From Hamadaea sp013361475 (lineage in GTDB: Bacteria > Actinomycetota > Actinomycetes > Mycobacteriales > Micromonosporaceae), in NCBI RefSeq assembly GCF_040654195.1, contig NZ_JBFAHM010000005.1, forward strand, positions 310,001 through 374,000: a stretch of 64,000 nt of DNA, in the 5' to 3' direction. The notes below the pieces were generated by a model, which had not been told where the DNA came from, did no database searches, and saw only the letters and a program-made list of their open reading frames with translations. Shown here in pieces: positions 1 to 9,675 of the stretch. Position 1 is the first letter of the stretch, and each line of letters opens with the position of its first letter. The position numbers were made by a program, and so were the translations under genes.

Positions 1-60
1 GCAGCATCATCTGACGTCTTCGGTCATCATGTACTCACCAGCCAACCACGTGAGGGACCA

Positions 61-687
61 ATGTCGACAAGGCTGCCTCGAGGTATAACGATTCTGCTCC
101 TAGTCGTTGGGTCGATGCTACTAGCGTTGAGCGTCTATCTTGAAGTTAACAACCTTGATTTGCTAAGTAAGCATCCGATTCTCGTCAATTTGCTATCTGG
201 CACCGTCGGCTTTTGCTTCGGAGCCGTGGCGCTTTCGAGCGTCCTCGCCAGTATGATAGACGGCAGCAAAGCGGCCACCGAGATTGACCATCTACAAACC
301 GATTTGACGCACCTGAGCTATACGATCTGGGTCATCGTGGATCACCCTAGCGGTTTTGACGATTCGGTCCGCCAGTGGCACGAGGACTTGACTAGCGTGA
401 AACAAAAGGTCAGGGAGCTTGCCGAGGTTGAAAAACTACGTGGTTGGAAACTGACGCGAGGCATGGAGGAACTTCAGGCGGTGCTAGATCCCTGGATCGA
501 AAAATTGCAAGGGCACGGAAACCGGCGTTCGATCCGGATTGCGGGCGACGCGTTCGACCGATTCTCGCATGACAGGAGCGTTGCCAACTGTTTACCCATG
601 GTCGCAGCTATCAGAGATTGCTTAATTGATCTCTCTGGGGGCATTGCGAATTACCGGAATGTCGATCGCCAGCTATCGGCCCCCTAG
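61..687 (+). CDS. Two-TM membrane protein of unknown function
   Basis: The predicted protein of 208 residues has two hydrophobic segments near the N terminus (about residues 9-27 and 43-64). A soluble, charged region follows that is predicted mostly helical, with possible coiled coil around residues 100-150. I do not recognise a family. The ATG at 61 is preceded by an acceptable purine-rich stretch (gaggga). Base composition is visibly less GC-rich than the genes that follow, with codons such as tta, att and aaa. This suggests a different origin from the conjugation genes. It stands alone, with decayed sequence downstream. Confidence 0.6.
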   Translation: MSTRLPRGITILLLVVGSMLLALSVYLEVNNLDLLSKHPILVNLLSGTVGFCFGAVALSSVLASMIDGSKAATEIDHLQTDLTHLSYTIWVIVDHPSGFDDSVRQWHEDLTSVKQKVRELAEVEKLRGWKLTRGMEELQAVLDPWIEKLQGHGNRRSIRIAGDAFDRFSHDRSVANCLPMVAAIRDCLIDLSGGIANYRNVDRQLSAP

Positions 688-845
688 CGGCGTTCTTTAG
701 CTAATGTGCCTGTTCAGGAGTATCCAGATTATGTGATGGATTCAGCCGCACGGCAGCCTGAATGGGTTTCGTGGTGAATGATCGTGTGCGTGTGCCGCGC
801 CCACCTGTGGCGGGGCCGCGGGAAGAGTCGTCTCTCGACGCGGAC

Positions 846-1055
846 TTCCTAACGCGCCGCTGACGTGACCGATATCCAAACCCGTCCGCGGACCGGCTGG
901 TTCGATTCGGGGCGCTGCATGTGCGCTGCGGCAGGGCCATGCGCGGCAGTCCGCCCAGGCGGCGCACCGTGCTCCATGTGTTCCCGTGGGCGGTCGAGGC
1001 GGTCGGACAGTACCTGGATTCTGTCCGTCCCCCGGCCTTTCACGTGTGCTCTACG
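846..1055 (+). pseudogene. Remnant of a phage-type tyrosine recombinase (integrase)
   Basis: Reading the frame of position 867 gives about 60 residues that resemble the start of the catalytic domain of actinobacterial tyrosine integrases. Recognisable pieces are FGALHVRCGRAMRGSPPRRR, then a WAVEAVGQYLDSVRP stretch. A stop precedes the fragment at about 861-863, and neither the N-terminal domains nor the later R-H-R-Y catalytic residues are present. The resemblance is by eye, from family knowledge. It sits at the left border of the conjugative region, where an ICE integrase would be expected. The bases from about 690 to 846 hold nothing I can assign. Confidence 0.55.
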
Positions 1056-1064
1056 ATACCTGGC

Positions 1065-1769
1065 ATGCCCACAGTGGAAGGTGGTCCAGGCGACGCAGGA
1101 CGGGTAAAAAGCAGGGGCGTCATCGGCGAACGGTCGGTGGCGTTCTGGACCGTCGTCTCCGGAGTCTGCGCGGTACTCACGATGGTCGTCGGTGGCGCAG
1201 CCTGGGGATGGACCCAGCTGCGTGGACCCGATCGTCACGCTGCGGCACCGTCGCCGTCCACACTCGCCTCCGCACACACGCCGGGCGTCGCCACCGGCCC
1301 GTCGTCGCCGGAACCGTCATCCACAATTGAGCCTCCCAGGATCTCTACACAGTCACCGTTCGCAGCGCAAGAGGTGAAGTACCTGGCAAACCTTAAGCCA
1401 GTCAATGAGTATGCGTGGTTCGGCACGTGGGCGGACACAACCGCGACGGTCAACAACACCACGTACACCAAGGCCATCACGACCTCCACGTGCGGGTATG
1501 ACCTGTACCGCGAATACCTCGTCAAACGTCAGTATCGATTTTTCAAAGCCGACGTCGGGATCGCTGACAACACCGAAGACGCTGTAGCCGCAGAAGTGCA
1601 GGTACTTGACGAAAAGGGGGAGGTCCTGCAGCGGGCAACGGTCCAGCCTGGCGAAGCGACCCCTTTCGAGGTGCCCATTGACGATGTGCTGCGGCTGCGG
1701 CTCGTGGTCAAAGAATGGGGCTGTGGGAGCCGCATCGTGGTGTGGGGCGACCCGCGCATAGAGCGATAG
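1065..1769 (+). CDS. Membrane-anchored protein with NPCBM-like C-terminal domain
   Basis: This 234-residue protein has a short N-terminal tail and one hydrophobic segment (about residues 25-47, FWTVVSGVCAVLTMVVGGA). A Pro/Ser/Thr-rich linker follows (about 55-100), then a C-terminal beta-rich domain of about 130 residues. That domain resembles the NPCBM (GH98-associated carbohydrate-binding) fold, with features such as YRFFKADVGIAD, an EVQVLDEKGEVL strand pair and a terminal WGDPRIE. The layout suggests an anchored extracellular sugar-binding or regulatory protein. Start choice is uncertain because no strong ribosome site precedes 1065; the frame is also open upstream, through the integrase remnant. 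Confidence 0.55.
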   Translation: MPTVEGGPGDAGRVKSRGVIGERSVAFWTVVSGVCAVLTMVVGGAAWGWTQLRGPDRHAAAPSPSTLASAHTPGVATGPSSPEPSSTIEPPRISTQSPFAAQEVKYLANLKPVNEYAWFGTWADTTATVNNTTYTKAITTSTCGYDLYREYLVKRQYRFFKADVGIADNTEDAVAAEVQVLDEKGEVLQRATVQPGEATPFEVPIDDVLRLRLVVKEWGCGSRIVVWGDPRIER

Positions 1770-1914
1770 GCCACCGTGGATCAGTGTCCGGGTCGAGGGC
1801 GCTGTGATCCAGTTCCTGGCCGCACGGATCGAAAGCTGTGCTGGACCCTGCTGGAGCGACACGCACGCAGCACGCCGTCCCTTGTAGCTCGGGCGAACCT
1901 CGCCGGTCGAGGAC

Positions 1915-2266
1915 AACAGTCTCCCCATCAGCCTGTGGGCCTTGGAAGTGCGCGACAGTCGGGAATTCATTGGCTTCGCCGGCCTGTGGGAGCAGACATT
2001 CGACGCCACTTCGGCTGGCGGTTGGCTCGCGCGGCCTGGGCCAGAGGTACGCCACCGAGGCGGCCCGCGCGGTTCTCGAATACGGATCCGGCCCGCTCGG
2101 CTTCGTCGAGAACTTATCCATGACGGCGACGACTAACGTACGTTCGATCGCCGTGATGCGGCGCCTCGGCATGATCACCGACCCCGCCGAGGACTTCGAC
2201 CATCAGAGGGTGCCGCAGGGCAATCCCCAGTGCCGCCATGTGCTCTATCGCCTCACCCGCGTCTGA
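1915..2266 (+). pseudogene. Decayed GNAT-family N-acetyltransferase
   Basis: Two frames carry consecutive pieces of one RimJ/RimL-like GNAT acetyltransferase. About 1915-2040 encodes ISLWALEVRDSREFIGFAGL. The other frame from about 2040 encodes QRYATEAARAVLEYG, followed by NVRSIAVMRRLGM and a C-terminal RHVLYRLTRV ending at 2266. The GNAT pyrophosphate-binding region lies at the frame junction and is damaged. The N-terminal part upstream is not recognisable. This is a dead gene between the integrase remnant and the conjugation operon. Confidence 0.7.
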
Positions 2267-2392
2267 GCGCAACACGAAACGGGCGTGATCCGTGCGGATT
2301 GACGCTGAGGCCGAATCAGTTACGACGGGACGGGACCAGACCCGCTGGAACGACGACATTCGCAGCTGGCCTGCTGCAGCCGGTGGCGATGC

Positions 2393-2433
2393 CTGTCAGC
2401 CTGACAGCGCTGCGGCGTCAGACTGACAGTGCA
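2393..2433. promoter_or_regulatory. CTGTCAG/CTGACAG repeats upstream of the conjugation operon
   Basis: The 420 bases between 2267 and 2685 hold no convincing gene. They contain a 7-base inverted repeat with a 1-base spacer (ctgtcag at 2393-2399, ctgacag at 2401-2407). A third copy lies in ctgacagtgca at 2423-2433. The same heptamer, and the same 11-mer ctgacagtgca, recur at 10468-10573 upstream of another gene of the element. I infer an operator for a transfer regulator; no regulator is identified. Confidence 0.4.
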
Positions 2434-2685
2434 TTCGCCGCCGATGACAGGTGTGCCTTTAGGGAGTGCGCGAACATCACGGACCGGCACCGGGTCGGCG
2501 TTCGCGTCCGTGGCGGCGGGCAGAGCGTCACCGGCCCCGGCAGAGCTGGAGCTTGTGGGATGCGCTGACACCTCATCCGTATTTCGTGCAGCGAAGGAGA
2601 GCGCCCTCACCGGCGCCGGCGTTGCTGAGCCTGCCGCCACGGCCGTGACTCAATCGCCCCGATCGGGGGTGGAAGGAGCCCGGCC

Positions 2686-2964
2686 GTGCACACGATCCAT
2701 TTCTTGCTGTCCGCCGCGGACCCCGATGCGGGGACCAAGGCGCTGACGGCCATCATCGAAAACGCCCGAGGTTGGGTAGTTGGCATCCTCGCCGCCGTCG
2801 CGACCCTGTTCCTCGTCGTCGCGGGTCTGCGGCATGTCACCGCCGGCGGTGACCCGGCCGAGGTGGAGAAGGCAAAGGACGCGTTCAAGAACGCGCTCAA
2901 GGGCTACGCCCTGGCCGCTCTCGCTCCGATCGTGATGCAGATCCTCATCGGACTGCTGCCGTAG
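2686..2964 (+). CDS. VirB2/TrbC-like pilin or small membrane transfer protein
   Basis: This 92-residue protein has two hydrophobic helices (about residues 30-48 and 74-90). They are separated by a short charged loop (GGDPAEVEKAKDAFKNALKG), the size and shape of VirB2/TrbC-type subunits in Gram-positive type IV secretion systems. The GTG start at 2686 has a ribosome site (aaggag, about 2670). It is the first gene of the transfer operon, 11 bases upstream of the TrbL-like gene. Its probable role is structural: a pilin-like subunit or channel component. Assignment rests on size, topology and position more than on sequence identity. Confidence 0.65.
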   Translation: MHTIHFLLSAADPDAGTKALTAIIENARGWVVGILAAVATLFLVVAGLRHVTAGGDPAEVEKAKDAFKNALKGYALAALAPIVMQILIGLLP

Positions 2965-2975
2965 GGCGGACTGTC

Positions 2976-4100
2976 ATGGGTGGTCTGGTCACCTCGATGC
3001 TCGACGGCGTAGCCGGATGGCTGGCCTCGGCCGCGATGCACACCCTGCTGTGGATCAGCGGCGTCCTGGACAAGTACGGGTTCTCGGTGCCCGACGTCAC
3101 CGGGCTGCAGCCGACGCAGGCTCTCGCCGGGCGGGCCCGCACGATCACCGACATCGTCTTCCCGATCGTCATCGTCGCCGCCGGGGCGATCGGCATGACC
3201 TACAGCTCGGTCCAGATCCAATACCAGGTCAAAGACCTGCTGCCCCGGCTGTTCGTGGGCTGGGTCGGCGCGCACTGGTCGCTGCCGATGTGCGGGCTGA
3301 TCCTGCGGTTCGCCGACGCGTTCATCCATGCGCTGACGACGCCGATGCCGGACGAGACGACCTCGTTCCACCGGCTGAATTCGCTGATCGCGCTCAGCCT
3401 CGGCATCGACCCGGCAGGTGACTTCGACGACCCGATCAAGGTCGGGCTGCTCGGCACGATCATCACCGTCCTGGTGGTGATCCTCGCCGCATGGCTGGTG
3501 CTGACCTGGATCATCCGCTACGCGCTGCTGATCATCCTCGTCGGACTGTCACCTCTGGCCATGGCCAGCTACAGCCTTCCGCAGCTAGAAGGCGCGGCCC
3601 GGCTGTGGTGGCGGACGCTGATCGGCTGCCTGGCGATCCCCGCCGCGCAGGCAACCACGTTTTCGGCCGGCATGTGGATCCTGCTCGACCCCGCCGCCGG
3701 CCTGCCCGCCGGGGTGAAACCCGACGACGCGGACAGCCGGCCGATCACCTTGTTCGCGGTCCTGGCCATTCTGCTGTTCACCGCGAAGATCCCTAGCCTG
3801 GTGTCGCGGTATCTGACCTCCAGCGGCACCCCGAAAGGCAGCTTCTTCAGCCAGGTCGCCCGGGTCATGGTCGTGCACCGGATGACCAAGGCGTTCACCC
3901 GCCGCATGGGCGGCACCAGCCGCCGCGCCGGCAGGGTCGCCGACGCCACCGCCGACGGCGCGATCGCCGACGGCGTCCCCGGCATAGGCCGCGGCACACC
4001 CGCCGCGGCCCGGCGTCCGCCGATCAGCGAAGGAAACGGCCGCGCCCGGGTGACCGCCCGGCAGAAGGCGGCGCTGCCACCACCTCCCCGAGACCTGTGA
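2976..4100 (+). CDS. TrbL/VirB6-like conjugal transfer channel protein
   Basis: The 374-residue polytopic membrane protein has hydrophobic segments at about residues 57-76, 95-113, 154-196 (a pair) and 255-270. A positively charged cytoplasmic tail rich in Arg and Ala follows. The motif LLIILVGLSPLAMASYSLPQ followed by WWRTLIG is typical of TrbL/VirB6 proteins of actinobacterial type IV-like systems. It should form the inner-membrane channel with the VirB4 ATPase encoded 15 bases downstream. Neighbours on both sides are transfer genes, which supports the call. Confidence 0.8.
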   Translation: MGGLVTSMLDGVAGWLASAAMHTLLWISGVLDKYGFSVPDVTGLQPTQALAGRARTITDIVFPIVIVAAGAIGMTYSSVQIQYQVKDLLPRLFVGWVGAHWSLPMCGLILRFADAFIHALTTPMPDETTSFHRLNSLIALSLGIDPAGDFDDPIKVGLLGTIITVLVVILAAWLVLTWIIRYALLIILVGLSPLAMASYSLPQLEGAARLWWRTLIGCLAIPAAQATTFSAGMWILLDPAAGLPAGVKPDDADSRPITLFAVLAILLFTAKIPSLVSRYLTSSGTPKGSFFSQVARVMVVHRMTKAFTRRMGGTSRRAGRVADATADGAIADGVPGIGRGTPAAARRPPISEGNGRARVTARQKAALPPPPRDL

Positions 4101-4115
4101 ACGAACGGAGCAATC

Positions 4116-6797
4116 GTGATGCGTGCCGAAGAACCTGTTGACCTGTCCACGCCGATGCCCGCCGATCTGGACACCCCGGACAAGGTCGCCTGGGGTTTGA
4201 CATTCCGGCAGGTGGCCATCCTCGCCGCCGGTGCCGCCGCAGCGTGGCTGGCCTACCGGACCGTCGCCGGCGCGCTGCCACCGCCGGTGTGGCTGGTGCT
4301 CGCCGTCCCATACGCGGCGCTGTTGTTCGCTGTCGCGGTCGGTCGCCGCGACGGGCTGAGCCTGGACCGGTGGCTGGGCCACGCGATCACCTACCTACGG
4401 GCGGGCAAGCTGCTGGCACCCGGCATGCCGGGCCAGCGGGTGCCGGTCGATGTCGACGGCCGGACGCCGAAGCTCGGCCCGCTGCGGCTGCCCGCCGACG
4501 CGATCAGCCCAGCGGGGCTGATCCGCCACGGCGGCCAGGTCGTCGGGGTGGTCGCCGCTAGCACCATCAACCTCGAGCTGCGCGCACCGGCCGAACAGGC
4601 GGCGCTGCTGGCCGGGCTCGGCCGCTGGCTCAACACGCTGAGCACACCGACGCAGATCGTGGTGTCCACCCGCCGCTGGGACCTGTCCCCGGCAGCGGAC
4701 GCCCTCGTCGACCGGGCCGAAACGATGCCCGACGGGCCGCTGCGCGACACCGCTCTCGACCACGCTGCGTTCCTGTACGACATCGCCGAACAGGCCGATC
4801 CGCTGCGCCGGCAGATCCTGATCGTGCACACCGGCCGTGATCCAGCAGCCGTGTCCCGGATGCTCGCCGGCACGGCCGCGACGCTACGCGGACTCGGCGC
4901 GACGACCCGCGTCCTGGACGGGCCAACGGTCACCGGCGTCCTCGCGGCCGCCTGTGACCCGTACCGGCCCCCTGCGGAGGCGAAGCGGGCCGTCCCCGGT
5001 CAGCCGGTCGGCACCTGCGCACCGTCGGGCCGAAACACGCCGGACACCCTCGACACCGATATCGACGTGACCGTCGCGTGTGGACCGTCCGTAGTCAAGG
5101 TCACCTCGTCAGCGATCGTCGTCGGTGACGACCACGCCGCCACGTTCGCCATCACCGGCTACCCGCCCGAGGTCGGCCCAGGCTGGCTGGCCGCGTTGTT
5201 CACCCTGCCGCTGTGGATGGATGCCGCGGTGCACATCGAACCGATCCCCGCCCCGGTCGCGGCGGACTTCCTGCGCCGGCAACGCGCCCGCCTGGAATCG
5301 TCGCGACGCCTCGACGCCGGCAGCGGCAAACTCGCCGACCCCACCGTCGACGCGGTCGCCGCCGACGCGGCCGGACTGGCCGACCGGGTCGCCCGCGGCG
5401 CCGGCCACCTGTCCCGGACCGGGATTTACCTCACCGTCCACGCCCGCACCGGCACCCAGCTGGCCGAGGCCACCACCCAGCTGCAGGCCGCCGCCTCCGG
5501 GATGCTCCTCGACCTGCGGCCGGTCACCTGGCGGCAGCTGCAAGGCTGGACCGCCACCCTGCCACTCGGCGTGGACCCGATCGGGATGCGCAGGATGTTC
5601 GACACCGACAGCCTCGCCGCCGCGTTCCCCTTCGCGGCATCGGACCTGCCCGCACCGCTGCCCGGCGACCCGCCGGCCACCGGCGGCCAGCTTTACGGGC
5701 TCACCGCCGGCGGCACGGGGGTCACCTGGTGGGACCGCTGGTCAGCCGCCAACCACAACCAGGTCGTCCTCGCCCGCTCCGGCGCCGGCAAGTCATACCT
5801 GACCAAGCTGGAGATCCTGCGCGCCCTGCCCCACGGCATCGGGGTATCCGTGGTTGACCCCGACGACGAATACGCGGCCCTCGCCGCCCAGGTCGGCGGC
5901 GTCACGATCGCCCTGGGCGCGCCCGGTGTCAGGTTCAACCCGCTCGACCTGCCGACCGGGATCCGCCGCCCCGACGAACTCGACCGGCGCATCGGATTCC
6001 TGCACACCCTGCTCGATGTGATGCTCGCCGGCCGCACCGGCGATGGGCTGACCGCAGACGAGCACACCATCGTCGACAAGGCCGCCATCGCCTGCTATCG
6101 CACCGCCGGGATCACCGCCGACCCCGACACCTGGGGCCAGCCGGCACCCCTGCTGGCCGACCTGGCCGACACGCTGCGCGCCAACGGTGATCCCGCCTGG
6201 ACCCGGCTGGCTGACCGGCTCACCCCGTGGACACATGGCAGCCACAGCGCTCTGTTCGCCGGGCAGACCACCACCCGGCCCGGTGGGCAGTTGACCGTCT
6301 GGTCGCTGCGGCAGCTGGCCGACGAGATCCGCCCGATCGGGATGCTGCTCGCCCTCGACGCGATCGACACCCTCATCGACACCCCCGGCAGCGACGGTAC
6401 ATTGCAGCGACGGCTGGTGGTCGTGGACGAGGCGTGGCTGCTCATGCGCGACGGGGAAGGCGCCAAGTTCCTGCTGAAGATGGCCAAGTCCGCCCGCAAA
6501 CGCGGCGCCGGACTCACCGTGGTCACCCAGGACACCGCCGACCTGCTTTCTTCTGACCTGGGCATGGCGGTGGTGAACAACAGCGCCACCCAGATCCTGC
6601 TGCAGCAATCCGCCCAAGCCATCGACATCGTCGCCGACCGGTTCGCGCTGACCGCCGGCGAAGCACGAGCCCTTCTGACCGCGGAAAAGGGAACAGCGCT
6701 TTTAGTGTGCGGCGCCAGCCGCACCCTCTTTCAAGTCGTCGCCTCGAGAACCGAAGATTCGGTCGCCCGCACCGGTCTGAGTGCCGTCTCCCGCTGA
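4116..6797 (+). CDS. PrgI-VirB4 fusion conjugation ATPase
   Basis: The 893-residue protein begins with a PrgI-like module: PADLDTPDKVAWGLTFRQVA, then two membrane helices at about 30-47 and 54-70. A VirB4/TraE-type domain follows. Walker A is SGAGKSYLTK near residue 556 and Walker B is RLVVVDEAWLLM near 766, followed by KSARKRGAGLTVVTQD. VirB4 ATPases energise pilus or channel assembly in type IV secretion. PrgI and VirB4 are separate genes in enterococcal and clostridial systems; a single fused chain is the pattern I associate with actinobacterial elements. GTG at 4116 and ATG at 4119 are both possible starts; the ribosome site is acggag. Confidence 0.85.
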   Translation: MMRAEEPVDLSTPMPADLDTPDKVAWGLTFRQVAILAAGAAAAWLAYRTVAGALPPPVWLVLAVPYAALLFAVAVGRRDGLSLDRWLGHAITYLRAGKLLAPGMPGQRVPVDVDGRTPKLGPLRLPADAISPAGLIRHGGQVVGVVAASTINLELRAPAEQAALLAGLGRWLNTLSTPTQIVVSTRRWDLSPAADALVDRAETMPDGPLRDTALDHAAFLYDIAEQADPLRRQILIVHTGRDPAAVSRMLAGTAATLRGLGATTRVLDGPTVTGVLAAACDPYRPPAEAKRAVPGQPVGTCAPSGRNTPDTLDTDIDVTVACGPSVVKVTSSAIVVGDDHAATFAITGYPPEVGPGWLAALFTLPLWMDAAVHIEPIPAPVAADFLRRQRARLESSRRLDAGSGKLADPTVDAVAADAAGLADRVARGAGHLSRTGIYLTVHARTGTQLAEATTQLQAAASGMLLDLRPVTWRQLQGWTATLPLGVDPIGMRRMFDTDSLAAAFPFAASDLPAPLPGDPPATGGQLYGLTAGGTGVTWWDRWSAANHNQVVLARSGAGKSYLTKLEILRALPHGIGVSVVDPDDEYAALAAQVGGVTIALGAPGVRFNPLDLPTGIRRPDELDRRIGFLHTLLDVMLAGRTGDGLTADEHTIVDKAAIACYRTAGITADPDTWGQPAPLLADLADTLRANGDPAWTRLADRLTPWTHGSHSALFAGQTTTRPGGQLTVWSLRQLADEIRPIGMLLALDAIDTLIDTPGSDGTLQRRLVVVDEAWLLMRDGEGAKFLLKMAKSARKRGAGLTVVTQDTADLLSSDLGMAVVNNSATQILLQQSAQAIDIVADRFALTAGEARALLTAEKGTALLVCGASRTLFQVVASRTEDSVARTGLSAVSR

Positions 6798-6842
6798 GCC
6801 TCTGTCCGGCCGCGAACCCTCGCGGTACGTGCCTTCTCCTTT

Positions 6843-6883
6843 CACCCGCCGCAGGCCACCCATGAGGTGGCCTGCGGCGGGTG
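6843..6883 (+). terminator. Perfect 18-bp hairpin between virB4-like and virD4-like genes
   Basis: The arms cacccgccgcaggccacc and ggtggcctgcggcgggtg pair perfectly around the 5-base loop catga, followed by tttcgc. It lies 46 bases after the VirB4-like stop and 22 bases before the VirD4-like start. It could terminate or attenuate transcription, limiting coupling-protein expression. Confidence 0.75.
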
Positions 6884-6904
6884 TTTCGCAGGAAGGCGTC
6901 AGCC

Positions 6905-9385
6905 ATGTCTGCCAACCCCTTTCCCCTGCAAACGGTGAGTGGCATCTGGGACCAGATCGTCGCCTACCGGTTCCTGGCCGCCGCGGTCGCCGCGACAGCG
7001 GTCTGCGGCTGGATCGCCGGCTCCAACCTGATCGCCCGATGGAGGCACCAGCACCATGCGGCCGGTGCCCGCACGATCGTCATCGCACCACCACCGCAGG
7101 TCGACCCGGCCGGGGCCGCTGACCTGTGGCGGGCCTTGACCGGGCTGCTGATCCCCGCCACCTGGCGACGCCGCCTGTGGGGCACCGCCCATATCGGCCT
7201 GGAGTACATCTGGCACGGCCGTCAGCTGACCATCGCCCTGTGGGTGCCAGGCACGGTTCCGCCCGGCGCGGCCGAAGCAGTCGTGCGCGCCGCGTGGCCC
7301 AGCGCCACCGTCACCACCGAGACGGCCACCGATCCGATCCCCGCCGGCGCTCACGTCGCCGGTGGGCAGCTGACACCCCGCTACCCGGACGCGTTGCCGC
7401 TGCGCTTCGACTACGACACCGACCCGCTGCGGCCGCTGCTGTCCGCCGGCGCGCAGACCCGTACCGGCGAGTCGACGATCGTGCAGATCCTCGCCCGGCC
7501 CGCCACCGCTCGCCGGGCCCGCCGCCTCCGCGCGGTGCCCCGCGCCATGCGCGGAGCGGCCAGCCCCGCCCTCGCTGACCGGATCCTGCGAGCGGCGGTG
7601 ACCGTGGCGCTGCTGCCCATCACCCTGCTGCTCGAACTGTTCACCCCCGCCCGCGCCAGCACACCATCAGGGGTGCGCCGGCCGCCGGTGCGTGACCCTT
7701 TGATTGACCGCGACATCCGCGCGGTCACCGACAAGGCCGCCACCGATCCGCTGTTCGAGGTCGCGATCCGCTACGTGGTCACCGCCACCACCCGGCCAAG
7801 GGACAACCCGGCCGCGGCCGTGCCGCGGCTTCGGGGACGAGGGCATCAGATCGCGGCCGCGTTCGCCGCGCACACCGGCCGCAACAGCCTGCACCGCCGC
7901 CGCCTGCACCACCCAGCCGCAGTCCTCGGGGCACGGCGGCTGCGGCGGGGGTTCGTCGCCGCCCTGCCGGAACTGTCCGCGTTGGCGAAGCTGCCCGACG
8001 ACCTGGCGGTGCCCGGCCTGGACCGGGCCCGAGCCAAAGCCGTCCCCGTCCCGGTCGCCGTCCCCACCGGCGGCCGCGGCACCCGCGTGCTCGGCGTCGC
8101 CCAGATCGGCGGCCACAAGGTCGCGCTACCGGTCGACGACGCCCGCCAGCACCTGCACATCGCCGGCAAGACCGGCGCCGGGAAATCCACCCTGCTGGCG
8201 AACATGGTGTTGGCCGACGTCCACGCCCGCCGGGGTGCGGTGGTCATCGACCCACGCGGCGACCTGATCCTCGACATCCTCGACCGGCTACCTGCCTCGG
8301 CGGCCGACCGGGTCGTCATCATCGACCCCGACCAGCCCGGCCACGTCGCCTGGAACCCCCTCGAAGGCGACGACGAGCACCTGGCCGTCGACAACATCAC
8401 CAGCGTGTTCGCCCGGATCTTCTCCAAGTTTTGGGGACCCAGGATCGACGACACGCTGCGGGTGTCGCTGCTGACCCTGCGCGGGCACGCCAACGCCACC
8501 CTGTCCGAAGTCCCGCCGCTGCTCAACAGCGACGCGTTTAGGGCCCGGTTCACCGCCGAACTCGACGACCCGGCCGGGCTGCACGGCTTCTGGGCCTGGT
8601 ACGACGGCATGAATCCCGCGGCCCGCGCCCAGGTCATCGGACCCGTCTTGTCGCGGTTGCGGCAGTTCCTGCTGCGGCCGTTCGTGATGCAGACCATCGG
8701 CAGCCCCAAGTCCACCTTCGACATGGGCCAGATCCTCGACGGCGGGCTGCTGCTGTGCCGGCTACCCAAAGGCCAGCTCGGGGAGGACACCACCCGCGTG
8801 CTGGGCAGCCTCCTCGTGGGCCGGGTGTGGCAGGCCGCCACCGCCCGCGCCGCCCACCCGGAGCACACCCGCCGCGACGCCACCCTCTACCTCGACGAAG
8901 CCCACAACTTCCTGAACCTCAACAACTCCGTCGCCGACATGCTCGCCGAAGCCCGCGGCTACCGGCTGTCGATGGTCCTCGCCCACCAGCACCTCGACCA
9001 GCTGCCGCCCGACGTGCTGTCAGCGATCGCCGCCAACGCCCGCAGCAAGTTGTTCTTCACCGTCTCACCACGCGACGCGAAGATCCTGGCCGAGCACACC
9101 GAACCCGAACTCGACGCCCACGACCTGTCACATCTGGACGCGCGGCACGTCGCCGCGAGGCTGCTGGTCGGCGGGCAGGAAACCCGCGCGTTCACCATGA
9201 CCACCCTGCCGATGCCACCAGCGGTGGGGGAGACCACCGCGATCCGGCAGCACGTCGCGGCCGCGCACCCGCCGCAGCCGGACTCGGCGCTGCGCAAGAG
9301 CGCCAAACGGGCGATGAAAGCCGACCAGGCCAAACGAGCCGCCCGCGACGCCCGCCAGCAACCAGCCCCGCCCCCACAGCCGTAG
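6905..9385 (+). CDS. VirD4/TraG-like coupling ATPase
   Basis: The 826-residue protein has an N-terminal membrane helix (about residues 19-42) and another hydrophobic stretch near 226-242. Its RecA-type motor carries Walker A GKTGAGKSTLLANM at about residue 421 and Walker B TLYLDEAHNFLN near 660. The following segment (RGYRLSMVLAHQHLDQLP) and C-terminal region match TraG/TraD-type coupling proteins with a TraM-recognition-like end. It should carry the transferred DNA-protein complex to the channel. The frame is open from 6881, but ATG 6905 follows ggaaggcg and is the better start. The downstream gap 9386-9675 holds no gene I can support. Confidence 0.85.
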   Translation: MSANPFPLQTVSGIWDQIVAYRFLAAAVAATAVCGWIAGSNLIARWRHQHHAAGARTIVIAPPPQVDPAGAADLWRALTGLLIPATWRRRLWGTAHIGLEYIWHGRQLTIALWVPGTVPPGAAEAVVRAAWPSATVTTETATDPIPAGAHVAGGQLTPRYPDALPLRFDYDTDPLRPLLSAGAQTRTGESTIVQILARPATARRARRLRAVPRAMRGAASPALADRILRAAVTVALLPITLLLELFTPARASTPSGVRRPPVRDPLIDRDIRAVTDKAATDPLFEVAIRYVVTATTRPRDNPAAAVPRLRGRGHQIAAAFAAHTGRNSLHRRRLHHPAAVLGARRLRRGFVAALPELSALAKLPDDLAVPGLDRARAKAVPVPVAVPTGGRGTRVLGVAQIGGHKVALPVDDARQHLHIAGKTGAGKSTLLANMVLADVHARRGAVVIDPRGDLILDILDRLPASAADRVVIIDPDQPGHVAWNPLEGDDEHLAVDNITSVFARIFSKFWGPRIDDTLRVSLLTLRGHANATLSEVPPLLNSDAFRARFTAELDDPAGLHGFWAWYDGMNPAARAQVIGPVLSRLRQFLLRPFVMQTIGSPKSTFDMGQILDGGLLLCRLPKGQLGEDTTRVLGSLLVGRVWQAATARAAHPEHTRRDATLYLDEAHNFLNLNNSVADMLAEARGYRLSMVLAHQHLDQLPPDVLSAIAANARSKLFFTVSPRDAKILAEHTEPELDAHDLSHLDARHVAARLLVGGQETRAFTMTTLPMPPAVGETTAIRQHVAAAHPPQPDSALRKSAKRAMKADQAKRAARDARQQPAPPPQP

Positions 9386-9675
9386 AGCACTCGCCGAAGT
9401 TCCTGATGCGGCAAGGGTTTCGGACACCCTTTCGCACAGGGCTGCGACAAGGGCCGTCAGCAACGCGAAACCCACAACGAACCCTGATAGCGGCTCCCAC
9501 CTGCGGGAATCGGATCACCGCCGATGCGAACTCCCTAACGGGACTCCTCTCATGGGGCCGGCGCCCCGTTCTCACCTCACTTCTGCCGCCCCCACCCTGC
9601 TCCATCCGAACCGGCCTGCCCAACTCCCACCTGTCTGCGGCTTCGGCCGTGCAACCGCTCATGTCAGGAGACACC

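Noticed and set aside
9386..9675. Possible origin of transfer in the gap before the replication-relaxation gene
   Set aside because: Only a weak aagggt/accctt repeat is present and nothing resembles a known nick site; not enough to call.
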